The notes beneath the pieces were generated by a model that was given only the letters and a program-made list of their open reading frames with translations, had not been told where the DNA came from and searched no databases. A stretch of DNA of 64,000 nucleotides, taken from positions 182,969,741 to 183,033,740 of the forward strand of contig CM041465.1 of the NCBI GenBank assembly GCA_023213395.1, written 5' to 3'. Positions 55,646-64,000 of this stretch are shown one piece after another. The position numbers and the translations under genes were made by a program. How positions within the stretch are numbered: the stretch's first letter is position 1; every line of letters begins with the position of its first letter. Source of the stretch: Cycas panzhihuaensis (lineage: Eukaryota > Cycadophyta).

Positions 55646-55706
55646 GAATATTCGGCTCTCACCCTCTGAGAGTATACAGCAGGATTGAATCACTCGGCTC
55701 TCACCC
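55646..55706 (+). repeat. tRNA-Glu anticodon-arm-like and T-arm-like blocks
   Basis: gaatattcggctctcaccc (55646-55664), then tgagag, then aggattgaatcactcgg (55681-55697), then a second ctcggctctcaccc. Order and sense match tRNA-Glu on the plus strand. Confidence 0.6.
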
Positions 55707-56119
55707 CTGGAATGGTCCTTGCATGCTTCCTTAAATGTGCCTCTTCGTACCTTTTGGCTGAAGGGTTATGATTGTCTGTCATAACCGTGCCCCTTCAGTC
55801 AAGCGTACCTTTTCATTAGTCATTGGTTACACCTTAAGCAATGCCTTAATCATGTCTCAGACGTCCGCACGCACGCCCGCGCCCTCGTGCTTCTACCGTC
55901 CTGCATCGTCATGCATATCGCTTTCGTCTATTTACGCTCGCCCGGTACGATTCGTGTTGTGTACCTGCCTGTATACACCGCCATACGTACCTGCACGCCG
56001 GTTTTTCCACTGTTTCACCTCGTGTGTACCTCCATACAATCCGTACTTGCATTCCTTTGGTCAATACAAGTCTGTATTCTGTCTTCCTCAAGGCCTATGT
56101 GTCACAATATGTCCCAACA

Positions 56120-56405
56120 CGAGTTTTGAAGTAGGCTTCTAAGCTTCTAACCCAATCATCTAGTTCATTTGCATTTAGTGTACCATCAAATAAGGAAATG
56201 GATATTTTGGCATCTAGTTTGAATTGTGGTTGTTGTAGTGGTACCGCCATAGGAGTTCGTTGGTGCAACAATTGCTAGAATATAGTCATCATGTTGTTGA
56301 CTAGGTTTTGTTGTAAGGTTTGGGAATCCTACTTTTGTTCTCATAGCTCTTGTGTCAAAAGTTCAGTGAGGTCCTGGCGAGATTGTCCTTCTTAATCACG
56401 GGACA
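56120..56405 (-). pseudogene. Z gag, N-terminal part
   Basis: From the ATG at about 56403-56405: MSRD, a Gln-rich stretch (QTLQQNLVNNMMTIF), then KISISLFDGTLNANELDDW and SLEAYF up to the GluGy insertion. Continues at 50881. Confidence 0.8.
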
Positions 56406-56766
56406 TGGTTGGTGGGGTACGCCTGCCTAGGTAGGGCTTATGGCAATATGCCCACATAACAAAACTGTAAGAGTTTTTTCTTTTTAATAAAATAGGCTAC
56501 AAATGTGAGTGATTCCCACTCAATGATCGTAGAGTCGGATACAAGTGCAATAACTTATAAGTACAATGGTATTGGTTGCAATGGTCACAACCTGATTGCA
56601 ATTGGGTTGCAACCTGGTTGCAGTGGTCACAACCTAGTCATAGTTGGATTATGACCTAACTATTAAAAAAATCAAAAGACAACAAAAACTTTGAGGAAAG
56701 TTTAAATTTGTTTTGGAATATGTTTAAGAATATTCCTTTCTCTATAACATAAGATCATGAACTTTG

Positions 56767-56804
<38 letters not shown>

Positions 56805-57231
56805 CAAAGATGTCATGTGGTCGATGATTCTCATCTCCTTCACGAGAAAATTTTGAGCAAATCGATACTCGAGAAGCTCTCAGATTTTGCAAGTAGGCTT
56901 GTCAGGTGATGGCGATTAGGATGAGTACCCCTATGTGAGGGTTTTGCCAGACAGAGTGCAGACAAGCTAGTGTTGTTTCTCTCTAAAGGCGCACGTTGGG
57001 GAAGTCACAACGCGTGGTCATGGAGCATAGTCGCGAGCCAGATCATGAGTTAGTGCAGTTGTGAGCAGGTCTCTAGGTTGAAACGCAAGCAAGATCACGA
57101 GCAGCAAGTTGCAATTCAGCCGATCAAGGCGTGTAGATCGCAAGCAAGTCATGATTGAGAGTAGAGTCAAGAGCAGGTCGCAAGTGAGTCGTAATCAAAC
57201 CAAGCAAGGTCGCACATTTTACAAAGTCACC
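56406..57231 (-). other. Z leader with (TA)n
   Basis: No gene seen. An (AT)n microsatellite of about 17 units is at 56769-56802. 57000-57210 has recurring gagcaggtcgcaag-type words. Confidence 0.6.
56769..56802. repeat. (AT)n microsatellite
   Basis: Uninterrupted at repeats. Confidence 0.97.
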
Positions 57232-57244
57232 CACTCTAATACCA
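57232..57244 (-). other. Degraded primer-binding site of Z
   Basis: cactctaatacca against the complement ggctctgatacca: three changes; next to the LTR. Confidence 0.7.
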
Positions 57245-57246
57245 AC

Positions 57247-57461
57247 TAATGTGATGCCCAGAGACAAAGAAGAGAATGTGCCAGAAAAGGAATGGAAAAA
57301 CTCTGATGATCTTTATATTGAATTCTTTGAATATAAATACATGAGTGTGGCATTTGCATGAGAGACACTTATCGTCCATGCATTTCTTGCTATTTGTACA
57401 GAGATAGGAAGAATAAAGAATAAGAAAGAATAACAAATAAAGAAAGAATAATGACTATTCA
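57247..57461 (-). repeat. 5' LTR of Z
   Basis: taatgtgatgcccag to gactattca. Confidence 0.9.
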
Positions 57462-57466
57462 TTAAT

Positions 57467-58420
57467 AGTTGAGTGCAGTTTGGCCATGTTGGTCAACAAA
57501 TACTATTGTTTTTTGTTGCTTTTATGCTTGTGGACGGGGAAGGGATTGCCAGTGGAAGCTCATAAGGTGCAAGTGGTTGGTACCCATAGCAAACTTCAAA
57601 TGGAGAGTGTCTAGTGGAAGCATGAGTAGCTTGATTGTAACTATGTTGGATATGGTGTAGATGTGTGTCCCATTGTTTTGTGTTGTGCTAGTAGATGTAA
57701 AGCGCATGCACTAATGTTCTATTAACCATCTTTGTTTGGCCATCAATTTGGGGATGTAAGGAGGCTAAGAATTTAAGTTGGCACCCTAGCATTTTCCAAA
57801 GAGAATGGCATAAGTGATTGAGAAAACAACTATCCTTGTTAGAGACGATGGAGAACAGAAGACCATAGTGGGTCCAATGTGTTGGAAAAATAGCTATGCT
57901 ACCTAGGGTGCTAAGATCCCTTTTTGCAGGGGATGAAAACAACCATTTTGGAGAATCTACAAATAATCACAAAAATTCAATGGTGGCCACGTTGAATTGT
58001 GGGCAACCCATTGATAGCAATTGGTATAGTTTGAGCTTTCTATTAGAAGGCTTAGATTAACTACACATAGGACAATGTCAGATATAATCCTCCACCATCT
58101 TCTGCACGGATGGATAGTAGAAGTAACGTTGTCTGTGTTGAAGCGTTTTGTGTATGCCAAAGTATCCATCACATGTCGATGAATAGGCTTCTTTGAGTAG
58201 TTGTCGTTGTGGTGCTCCCATAGGTACATAAAGTCAATTGAGTTTATACAATATCCCACTTTTAATGTAGTAATCTAGAAAAGGTTCTAGATTAGTTTCT
58301 GTAGGTTGTTGAAGCACAGACATGATAGGTCCAAAATGTGGATATAAGGGGTAAAGGTCTTTCCACTCAAAGCAGTCCTAGAAACTTGTGTCTAATAAGG
58401 TGGTCAAACGTATGAATAGG
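57467..58420 (-). pseudogene. Y integrase, zinc domain and core
   Basis: Zinc-domain part at about 58030-58110, then GLPTIQRG and RFSKMVVFIPCKK at 57920-58000. The second catalytic motif reads VSNKDS (normally SDRD) and the third QIDGQTKMVN (Lys where Glu is usual), in 57688-57942. Catalysis would be lost. The C-terminal domain continues at 41962. Confidence 0.85.
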
Positions 58421-59640
58421 TGGGTGGCTCAAGAAATCAACAACTTTGTTGGAGGTCCCCTTCTTGTATTTGATGATGAGTTAGAACTATTGTCGGTAGG
58501 TTCTTCATTTCAAGTGTCGATGTTCCTGTATCTTGGACTGTGAGTTGAGATACTAGAGGGGTTGGTGATTAGTATGTATGATTGTTTCTTCCCCAAGGAA
58601 GAAATGTCGCTAGTGTTTGAGGGTTTATACCAAGGCGTAGAATTCTTTATCATATATGCTATAATTAAGCTTGGCCTAAGAGAAGGTTCTAGAGTGCTAG
58701 GCGACTACGTGTCTTCCATGCTTAAGAACTGCAGCTAAGGCAAATTACGAGGTGTTGGTCTCCACCTCAAAAGGTTGTTTGTCATCAAGGACGTGGAGGA
58801 CAGAAGTTGTGCATAGGGCAACTATTAGTTTTTGAAATGTTGATCCGGCTTGCCCCAAATGAAATCTTTTGAGCTTTTGGTGAGGATGTTGAGTGGATGT
58901 AAGATAAATTTCTTGTAGAAATTAATGCTGCCAAGAAAGCTTTTGAGTTGTGTGAGATTGGTTGGTGTATGCCAATCGCGAATGATGCTAACCTTCTCAA
59001 GATCCATGTGATGCTAACCTTCTCAAGATCCATGTGGATACCATTTGCATTGATGATGAATCCAAGGTAGGTGATGGATTCTTGCATAAAGAAACATTTT
59101 TTGAATTTGGCCTTGAGTTGGTGCTGTCGAAGTAGGGCCAGGACTATGTTGACATGTTGCAGATGCTCCTCCAGAGTGGCATTGAACACAAGTATGTTGT
59201 CCAAATATGTGATGATGAGTTTCCCAAGGTGAGGAAAAAATGTCATTGATGAGCCACTTGGAGGTGACGGGGTCGTTGGTTAGGCCAAAAGGCATAACTA
59301 GCCATTCATACAAGCCATGTTGAATCTTGAAGGTTGTTTTCCAAGTGTCTTTGGATTCCATTTAGACTTGGTGATATCCAGAGGCCAAATCAATTTTGGT
59401 GAAGTACTTATCCCCCTTGAGTTGATCTAAAAGATTGTCAATGCATGGAAGAGGATACTTGCTTTTTACTATGATTTTGTTTAGACCCCTATAGTAGATG
59501 CAAAGTTGCCATTCTTTGTCCTTTCTGGGGATTAATAGGGCCAGGGAACCATAAGGGGAACAATTGGGTTGAATTTTTCCTTCCTCAATCAAGTTAGCTA
59601 GTTGGCATTCCAATTCAGCATGTGCAATGGGAGTCTTGCG
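58421..59640 (-). pseudogene. Y reverse transcriptase and RNase H
   Basis: LANLIEEGKIQPN, SPYGSLALLIPRKDKEW and KIDLASGYHQV (59362-59613), [10 protein letters not shown] (59290), then the catalytic box as YLDNILVF (59193-59207), with the second Asp changed to Asn. A tandem duplication of about 25 bp (gatgctaaccttctcaagatccatg) is at 58985-59035. RNase H remains at 58420-58780. Confidence 0.88.
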
Positions 59641-60330
59641 ATATGGGGCTTGGTTTGAAAGGGGTGATATAGGGAAGATATTGATGGTATGTTAAATGGT
59701 CCTTCTAGGTGGAATCCCTTTAGGTTTAGAAAACAAATTGGAGTACACATCCAAAAGAGATTTTATTGCTTGTGGGGGAACTTTGTTACAAGTTTCTTCT
59801 TTAGCTTGATGTATTACACAAAGTGCCAGTTGCTTGGAAGTGGCCAGCTTGATTGCATAATTCTCGAAGAGAAGTGTCATGGATGGAGTAGTAGTAGTGA
59901 CAAATTTCAATTTGTAGGCCTTCCCTCCCTTGTACGGTGGATATGTGTTGTGGAAGCCATTGTATAATGCCCTGCAATCATGTTGGTAGGGTCATCCCAG
60001 AAGAATATCACTGCAATCCATGGCAGTCACATCGCAGTCGATTGTCAATGAATGGTGGAATGGTGAAGGTGATGCTGCAAATTTTATCCACCATGGCAGT
60101 TTGTTTGCTTGTTGTCACCCATCTAAGAGTGTATGGTTTTGGATGTGGTTTGGTGGGTAGTTGTAGGGAATCTACCAAGGACTTTGAGACCAAGTTCTTC
60201 ATACTGTTGTTGTCAATAATGTAGAGGGCTAGGCGATCTTTGGCCTAACAATTGTGAGTGAACCCTATCTTGTGTGGAGTACTCTAATGTCATGAGTATC
60301 AGTTGTGGATTGGGAGCTTCTGGGTTGGCA
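59641..60330 (-). pseudogene. Y protease and connector
   Basis: YIIDNNSMKNLVSKSLVDSLQLPTKP-like region at about 60090-60235 (quoted motifs IIDNNSMKNLVSK), CDCHGLQ at 60010-60030; connector 59692-59910. Confidence 0.8.
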
Positions 60331-61215
60331 ACAGTGATGATGTACTCCTAGTCAACCGTTTGTGACTCAATGATCAAGGTGTGAGATTTTTGTTGTGCCC
60401 TACATTCACTATCTGCATGTGCATAACATTTGTGGAAAAAGTAGTAAGTGGTCACTGACTTTTGGGCCCAAATATTGTCTTGGATGAGGAGGTTGGTGTT
60501 GTGACACGCAATTGGTGTGACCTAGGCTTTCTCTGTAGCTTCCCCTTGAGCTTGAGTGCAATTTGGAAAGTTGCTTCTAAAGTTGGCACTTGAAGTAGAT
60601 CCATTTCTCTCTAAAAGTAGGACAAGATGCTCCCGATGAATTTTAGTTTTAGAATGTGCTTAGGGTATGTGATCTCCAACCGCATGGACAACTTGAGGAA
60701 CTCATTGATATACTACTGAATCAACTAGCCTGAAGTTTGGGATAGGTATAGCCAGCATGTGATGAGTTCATCCATGTACCCCAAGGGGTAAAACAGGTTG
60801 TGGATGACAGTTTTGAAATCATTCCAGTTTGGGACTATGTAGCGATTGGCTAGAACTTGCCACCAAGTTAAGATTCAGTGAGCCATGTGGACTTCAACAA
60901 CCATTATTTTTAGGTCCTTTGCTAGCTATTATGTTTTGAAATAAACATCGAGACTGTGGAGCCAAGCATCCAATTTGTTGACATTTAGCATCCCTTCAAA
61001 GAGTAGGATGTTGGTTTTTGCATACAACTTGAAGGAGGGTGGTTGTAGTGGAATTATTGTGTGGACCATTTATTGGTGTATCAATAGTTGAAACATGGTC
61101 ATCATATTGGTGACCAAGTTTTGTTGGAAGGCTTGAGAGTCTTGGCATGGTTCTCTGAGTTCTTGTGCTAAGAGTTCAGTGATTTTAGGAGTGGAGTTTC
61201 CTTCTTGAGGCATTA
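60331..61215 (-). pseudogene. Y gag, decayed
   Basis: From the ATG at about 61213: MPQEGNST, a Gln-rich stretch (QAFQQNLVTNMMTMF), then LNVNKLDAWLHSLDVYF and LTWWQVLANRY (60860-60990), MRLEITYPKHILKLKF. Stops break it. It is the same gag type as X and Z. Confidence 0.82.
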
Positions 61216-62150
61216 TGAGCAAAGTCATGTGCCTACTTGTGAGGGCTTACAGGTTGTGTTCAAACGAGGTATGCTTGCCGCTAGGGAGGTGGACGAGGTA
61301 CGCTTACCTATGGAGGTCTTATGGCTATATAGCCTTTTTTATTTTTTTTAGGAAAAAAAAAGACACATACATATCTATATGCCTCAAGAGCAAAGGCAAA
61401 AAGAGCCTTTGTCCAAATAGCCTCCCTAGAAAACTACTCAACAGTATTATAATATACAAAATGATTGTTTTCTTGAAAAAAAAAAACAATGTAAGGCAAA
61501 CTTTAGAATAGTTTTCAAAAATCAAAAGAGGAATATTCTTCAAAATATCCCCAAATGTATATACCTATGTATTGGACTTAGGTTATAATCTCCAAATAAT
61601 CAATCGAGCGAAAGTCGAATTTCTTTGTGGATCTTTCGTGTAGTGGCGTCGGGTAGAATTCGTCAACTACGAGATCAATCCATTGAATAAAGGACTAAGT
61701 GTAGATATGCCACTGTAGGGTGTAATAGTGAAGATGATTAGGAGTTGCATAGGAGCTAGAGCTTAACCAGAGTTACACCTTATTACGAACTACGAAGAGG
61801 AAGCTTATAGACAGTAAGGATGTCGCTAGAAGGAGCCACAACTATTTAGAACGGAGAGTCGTTGAAGTCATAACAAGAGTTGCAAGGCAGGCAAAAGCTA
61901 TTGCTTGCCAATGTTAAAGCTTCCAAACAAGCCAAATAGAACCAAAACTAATGGAGAGAGCCACTAAACAACAATGTTGCCAAAGATAAAGTAGTCGCCA
62001 GATTAGGACGAGAGAGAAAATTGAAAATGGAGAAGTAACAAGAGTAAAGTGGAGCTGCCAACAAGTGGGCAATGGGCGCCACTTAGAGAAAGAGCTACTA
62101 AGAGCTTGAGAAGGGTCTTGTAGACATAACAAAGCCACCAGAGTCAAACT
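61216..62150 (-). other. Y leader
   Basis: No gene recognised; A-rich runs at 61350-61365 and 61477-61490. Confidence 0.5.
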
Positions 62151-62163
62151 GGCTTTGATAACA
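62151..62163 (-). other. Primer-binding site of Y
   Basis: ggctttgataaca: complement of an iMet-type site with two changes. Confidence 0.8.
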
Positions 62164-62166
62164 AAA

Positions 62167-62430
62167 TGATGTGCAACAGAGCAAAGGAGAAGATCAGAGG
62201 GGGAAGGACCTCTTGGGAGCAATTGGAGATTGAGAAGGAAGCTTCTCTTCATTGATTGATTCTTAAAGAATATTATACATATTTACAAGGCACTACATGT
62301 GGGACACTTGTCGTCCATACACCTGACTGCTAATTAAGTCTCTTTTGTACATTATAAGTGATATAATGTATACTACAAGAAGAATAAAAGAACCTAATGA
62401 ATCCTAGATATACATTAATCATTTTTATCA
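62167..62430 (-). repeat. 5' LTR of Y
   Basis: tgatgtgcaacagag to tttttatca. Confidence 0.93.
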
Positions 62431-62750
62431 GTAATCATGGGTCCTCACAGACTCAAATAATGTCACACATAAAATTGGAAGTGTCAAAGAGGTGATAAAT
62501 GAATTCTCGTCTATTATCTTGTAATTTGGCTTACATCACAAAAACACACTTCAATGATTCTTACAATGAAGGCACCTCTCATTTATATTGAGGCTTAGTA
62601 ACCACATCAAAAAACTACCTTCCAACTCTTAATTTTCTAACTAACTGACAGTTGAATTAATTGACTAACTTAAATGTCCTTTACATATAAGTACAATAAT
62701 ATGCACATAATATTACACAGTCAAAACATATGGATGAGTGATACTCATCA
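62431..62750 (-). repeat. Rest of the X 5' LTR
   Basis: Continues 41147-41157 after the Y target duplication gtaat; ends atactcatca. Confidence 0.86.
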
Positions 62751-62755
62751 TACTT

Positions 62756-63070
62756 CCCAATACAATGGCAGCAACATCAAGCAACAGGTTAATGAGGCCA
62801 TGGAGAAAATTAATCTTATTGTAGAGCATTTGAAATTAGTTAACGAATTGATTGGTAGTGGAAAGATGAAAATCAAAGAGACTTCTGATTAATGATTGAT
62901 CCTATTGACTTGATTCTGCCTAAGCTAGAGCATATTCTAGGCATTCAGACATGGGAAAAAGGGAAAAGAATATAACCAAGTAGTTGTTTCAGTAGATAAA
63001 TCGACTTTGAGTATGTCATACAATGAATTTCTCCAACAGTGAAAAAGAATTGCAAGTTACCTCCCAGGAC
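62756..63070 (+). repeat. Tandemly duplicated exon-like segment, right part
   Basis: Second exon-like part followed from 62925 by a third lead (ctagagcatattctaggca ... ttacct). Before X inserted, leads and exon-like parts alternated at about 307-bp spacing. Confidence 0.85.
62762..62892 (+). pseudogene. Exon-like coding segment, copy 2
   Basis: Open frame ending TAA at 62890-62892: NIKQQVNEAMEKI, then HLKLVNELIGSGKMKI. It aligns codon by codon with 37182-37312 with no indel and a different stop codon. Confidence 0.5.
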
Positions 63071-63079
63071 AATGATAAT

Positions 63080-63525
63080 TGTTGCATTCCTAACTTATGA
63101 AGAAGTCAATTTTTAGGAGAATATAATGAAGAATTATTAATGTGCAATCGTTTTTTTAGGACAGAATACGAAAACGATTTTTAGAGAGAGAAAAAGTAAG
63201 GATATAAATAGAGGAGCATTTTTCATTTGTAATTCCTTTTGGAGAATTTGATATTTGATCTAGGCTAATGGCCTAGAGCCATTAGGGGACTATTGTGCCA
63301 TTTGGGAGGGAACATTCACTTTGAAGAAGCCAATGTACAATTGATATTTTAGCTGTTATTTGTTGTCATAATCTTATTTGATATTACTTGCTACTGTTAT
63401 AAAGTTGTTATTAGTCTAATATACTGTGAGAAATTTGTTGTTATTTATGATGAGATGTTGTTTTATGGATTATCTATGGTGTGAATGCTATAATTTTTGT
63501 TATAAATCGATGGGCATCATCATCA
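63080..63525 (+). repeat. Candidate 5' LTR of an element leaving the window
   Basis: Starts tgttgcattcc, ends catcatcatca, and is followed after one base by tggtatcaaagtt (63527-63539), an iMet-type primer site. A tataaata box lies 124 bp from its start. The partner LTR is outside the window. Confidence 0.55.
63203..63210 (+). promoter_or_regulatory. TATA box in candidate LTR
   Basis: gatataaatagagg, a good plant TATA context, about 120 bp into the candidate LTR. Confidence 0.5.
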
Positions 63526-63539
63526 CTGGTATCAAAGTT

Positions 63540-64000
63540 TCATTTGAAGGGTTTAAAGGATAATTGCTACAAATTTTGTTGACCAAAATCAAAGCCACAT
63601 TTAGAGAAACTTTTACCAGGGAAGAATCTATTGCTGGAGAATAAAATTATCAAAATTCTTGTCCAAAATAAGAACTGAAACTAGTAGATAGGTCAAAGTG
63701 TGTTGGGTTGTGCATCGATACCAAGGTTCGTCAGCAGTGCAATGCTTTCCAGATTTCATTTGTGGATCTGTGAGTGCCATTATTAGATTGGTATGAAAGC
63801 TCTGCATCCTTACGATATGGGTCATGTAAAGGGCACTACTAGAAAAGGCTCTCACTATCGCAAGAAATCACCTAGGGGAAGGGGGGATGTAGGGGAAGAC
63901 GGGGGAGTTTCATTCGCTTACCCCAAGATAGTTATTGTAGTGACAAAGCATGTCAGAGGAGGAGATCAACACATGAAAGAAGCAAATAATGCCCCACAGA
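63540..64000 (+). other. Leader of the candidate element, no gene seen
   Basis: Downstream of the primer-site-like word; purine-rich around 63870-63910. No gag homology visible before the window ends. Confidence 0.4.

Larger units (their letters stand above)
50882..56119 (-). mobile_element. GluGy copy 2, complete non-autonomous Ty3/gypsy element
   Basis: 5238 bp with LTRs of 861 and 851 bp, exact target duplication cgagt, tRNA-Glu primer site. The internal region holds gag, two zinc knuckles and a single 540-codon frame joining protease to an integrase C-terminal tail. RT, RNase H and integrase core are absent, exactly as in copy 1. A 656-bp stretch of gag present in copy 1 is deleted at a ttgc microhomology (near 54230). 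Confidence 0.96.
55269..56119 (-). repeat. 5' LTR of GluGy copy 2
   Basis: tgttgactgagg to tgtcccaaca; pairs with 50882-51742. Inverted repeat at 55281-55305. Confidence 0.96.
41963..57461 (-). mobile_element. Gypsy element Z
   Basis: LTRs 41963-42167 and 57247-57461, flanks ataat (41958-41962) and ttaat (57462-57466), degraded iMet primer site at 57232-57244. Its body holds the full gypsy gene order in decayed form and is interrupted by W (43215-47908, in integrase) and GluGy copy 2 (50882-56119, in gag). Confidence 0.9.
41158..62430 (-). mobile_element. Gypsy element Y
   Basis: LTRs 41158-41438 and 62167-62430, exact target duplication gtaat, primer site at 62151-62163. Its own body is 41439-41962 and 57467-62166, with gag, protease, RT, RNase H and integrase in gypsy order. 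Gypsy Z is inserted in its integrase C-terminal region. Confidence 0.92.
37492..62750 (-). mobile_element. Gypsy element X (outermost of the nest)
   Basis: A minus-strand element whose own sequence is 37492-41157 plus 62436-62750, about 4.0 kb. LTRs share tgatgtgtaa-type starts and atactcatca-type ends. It holds gag and protease remains, but no RT, RNase H or integrase core. Its 5' LTR is split by gypsy Y only 11 bp from its primer-site end. Confidence 0.88.

Noticed and set aside
55646-55706. A complete, functional tRNA-Glu gene in the LTR
   Set aside because: The D-arm-like block is about 300 bp from the anticodon-like block, and no acceptor stem can be closed; only tRNA-like pieces are present.

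Overview
The window looks like a repeat-dominated stretch of a large plant nuclear genome. No intact host gene, rRNA or tRNA gene could be recognised. About four fifths of it is LTR retrotransposon sequence of the plant Ty3/gypsy and Ty1/copia types. The low gene density, old and decayed copies and deep nesting fit a large seed-plant genome; a gymnosperm is plausible, but nothing here proves the species.

Layout. 1-13058: minus-strand Ty3/gypsy copy, cut by the window start, of a family I call GluGy (primer site matches plant tRNA-Glu). It is split by a Ty1/copia element, C1 (4426-11642, TSD atact). 13059-14347: unique sequence. 14353-20646: plus-strand chromovirus D (TSD ctttg). 20985-22770: minus-strand remains of another gypsy element. 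22897-31873: plus-strand copia C2, split inside its RT by a smaller copia-type element V (26698-30479). 31874-37036: unique and simple-repeat DNA. 37037-63070: a tandemly duplicated exon-like segment, split by a nest: gypsy X (37492-62750) holds gypsy Y (41158-62430), which holds gypsy Z (41963-57461). Z holds the copia-type W (43215-47908, itself carrying a GluGy solo LTR) and GluGy copy 2 (50882-56119). 63080-63525 looks like a further LTR, with its element running off the window.

Working order. Autonomous-type gene sets (gag, protease, RT, RNase H, integrase) can be recognised in C1, D, C2, Y and Z, but every set carries stops, frameshifts or lost catalytic residues. GluGy, X, V and W lack most or all of pol and would depend on proteins supplied in trans.

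Most notable observation: the GluGy LTRs carry blocks resembling tRNA-Glu outside the primer-binding site. There is a D-arm-like block near the primer-site end of the LTR, and about 300 bp away an anticodon-arm-like block, repeated 2-4 times, followed by a T-arm-like block. Both main blocks persist in the diverged solo LTR. The tRNA-Glu comparison is from memory and needs an alignment. Element boundaries rest on paired LTRs, TG/CA ends, primer sites, polypurine tracts and target-site duplications read directly from the sequence.
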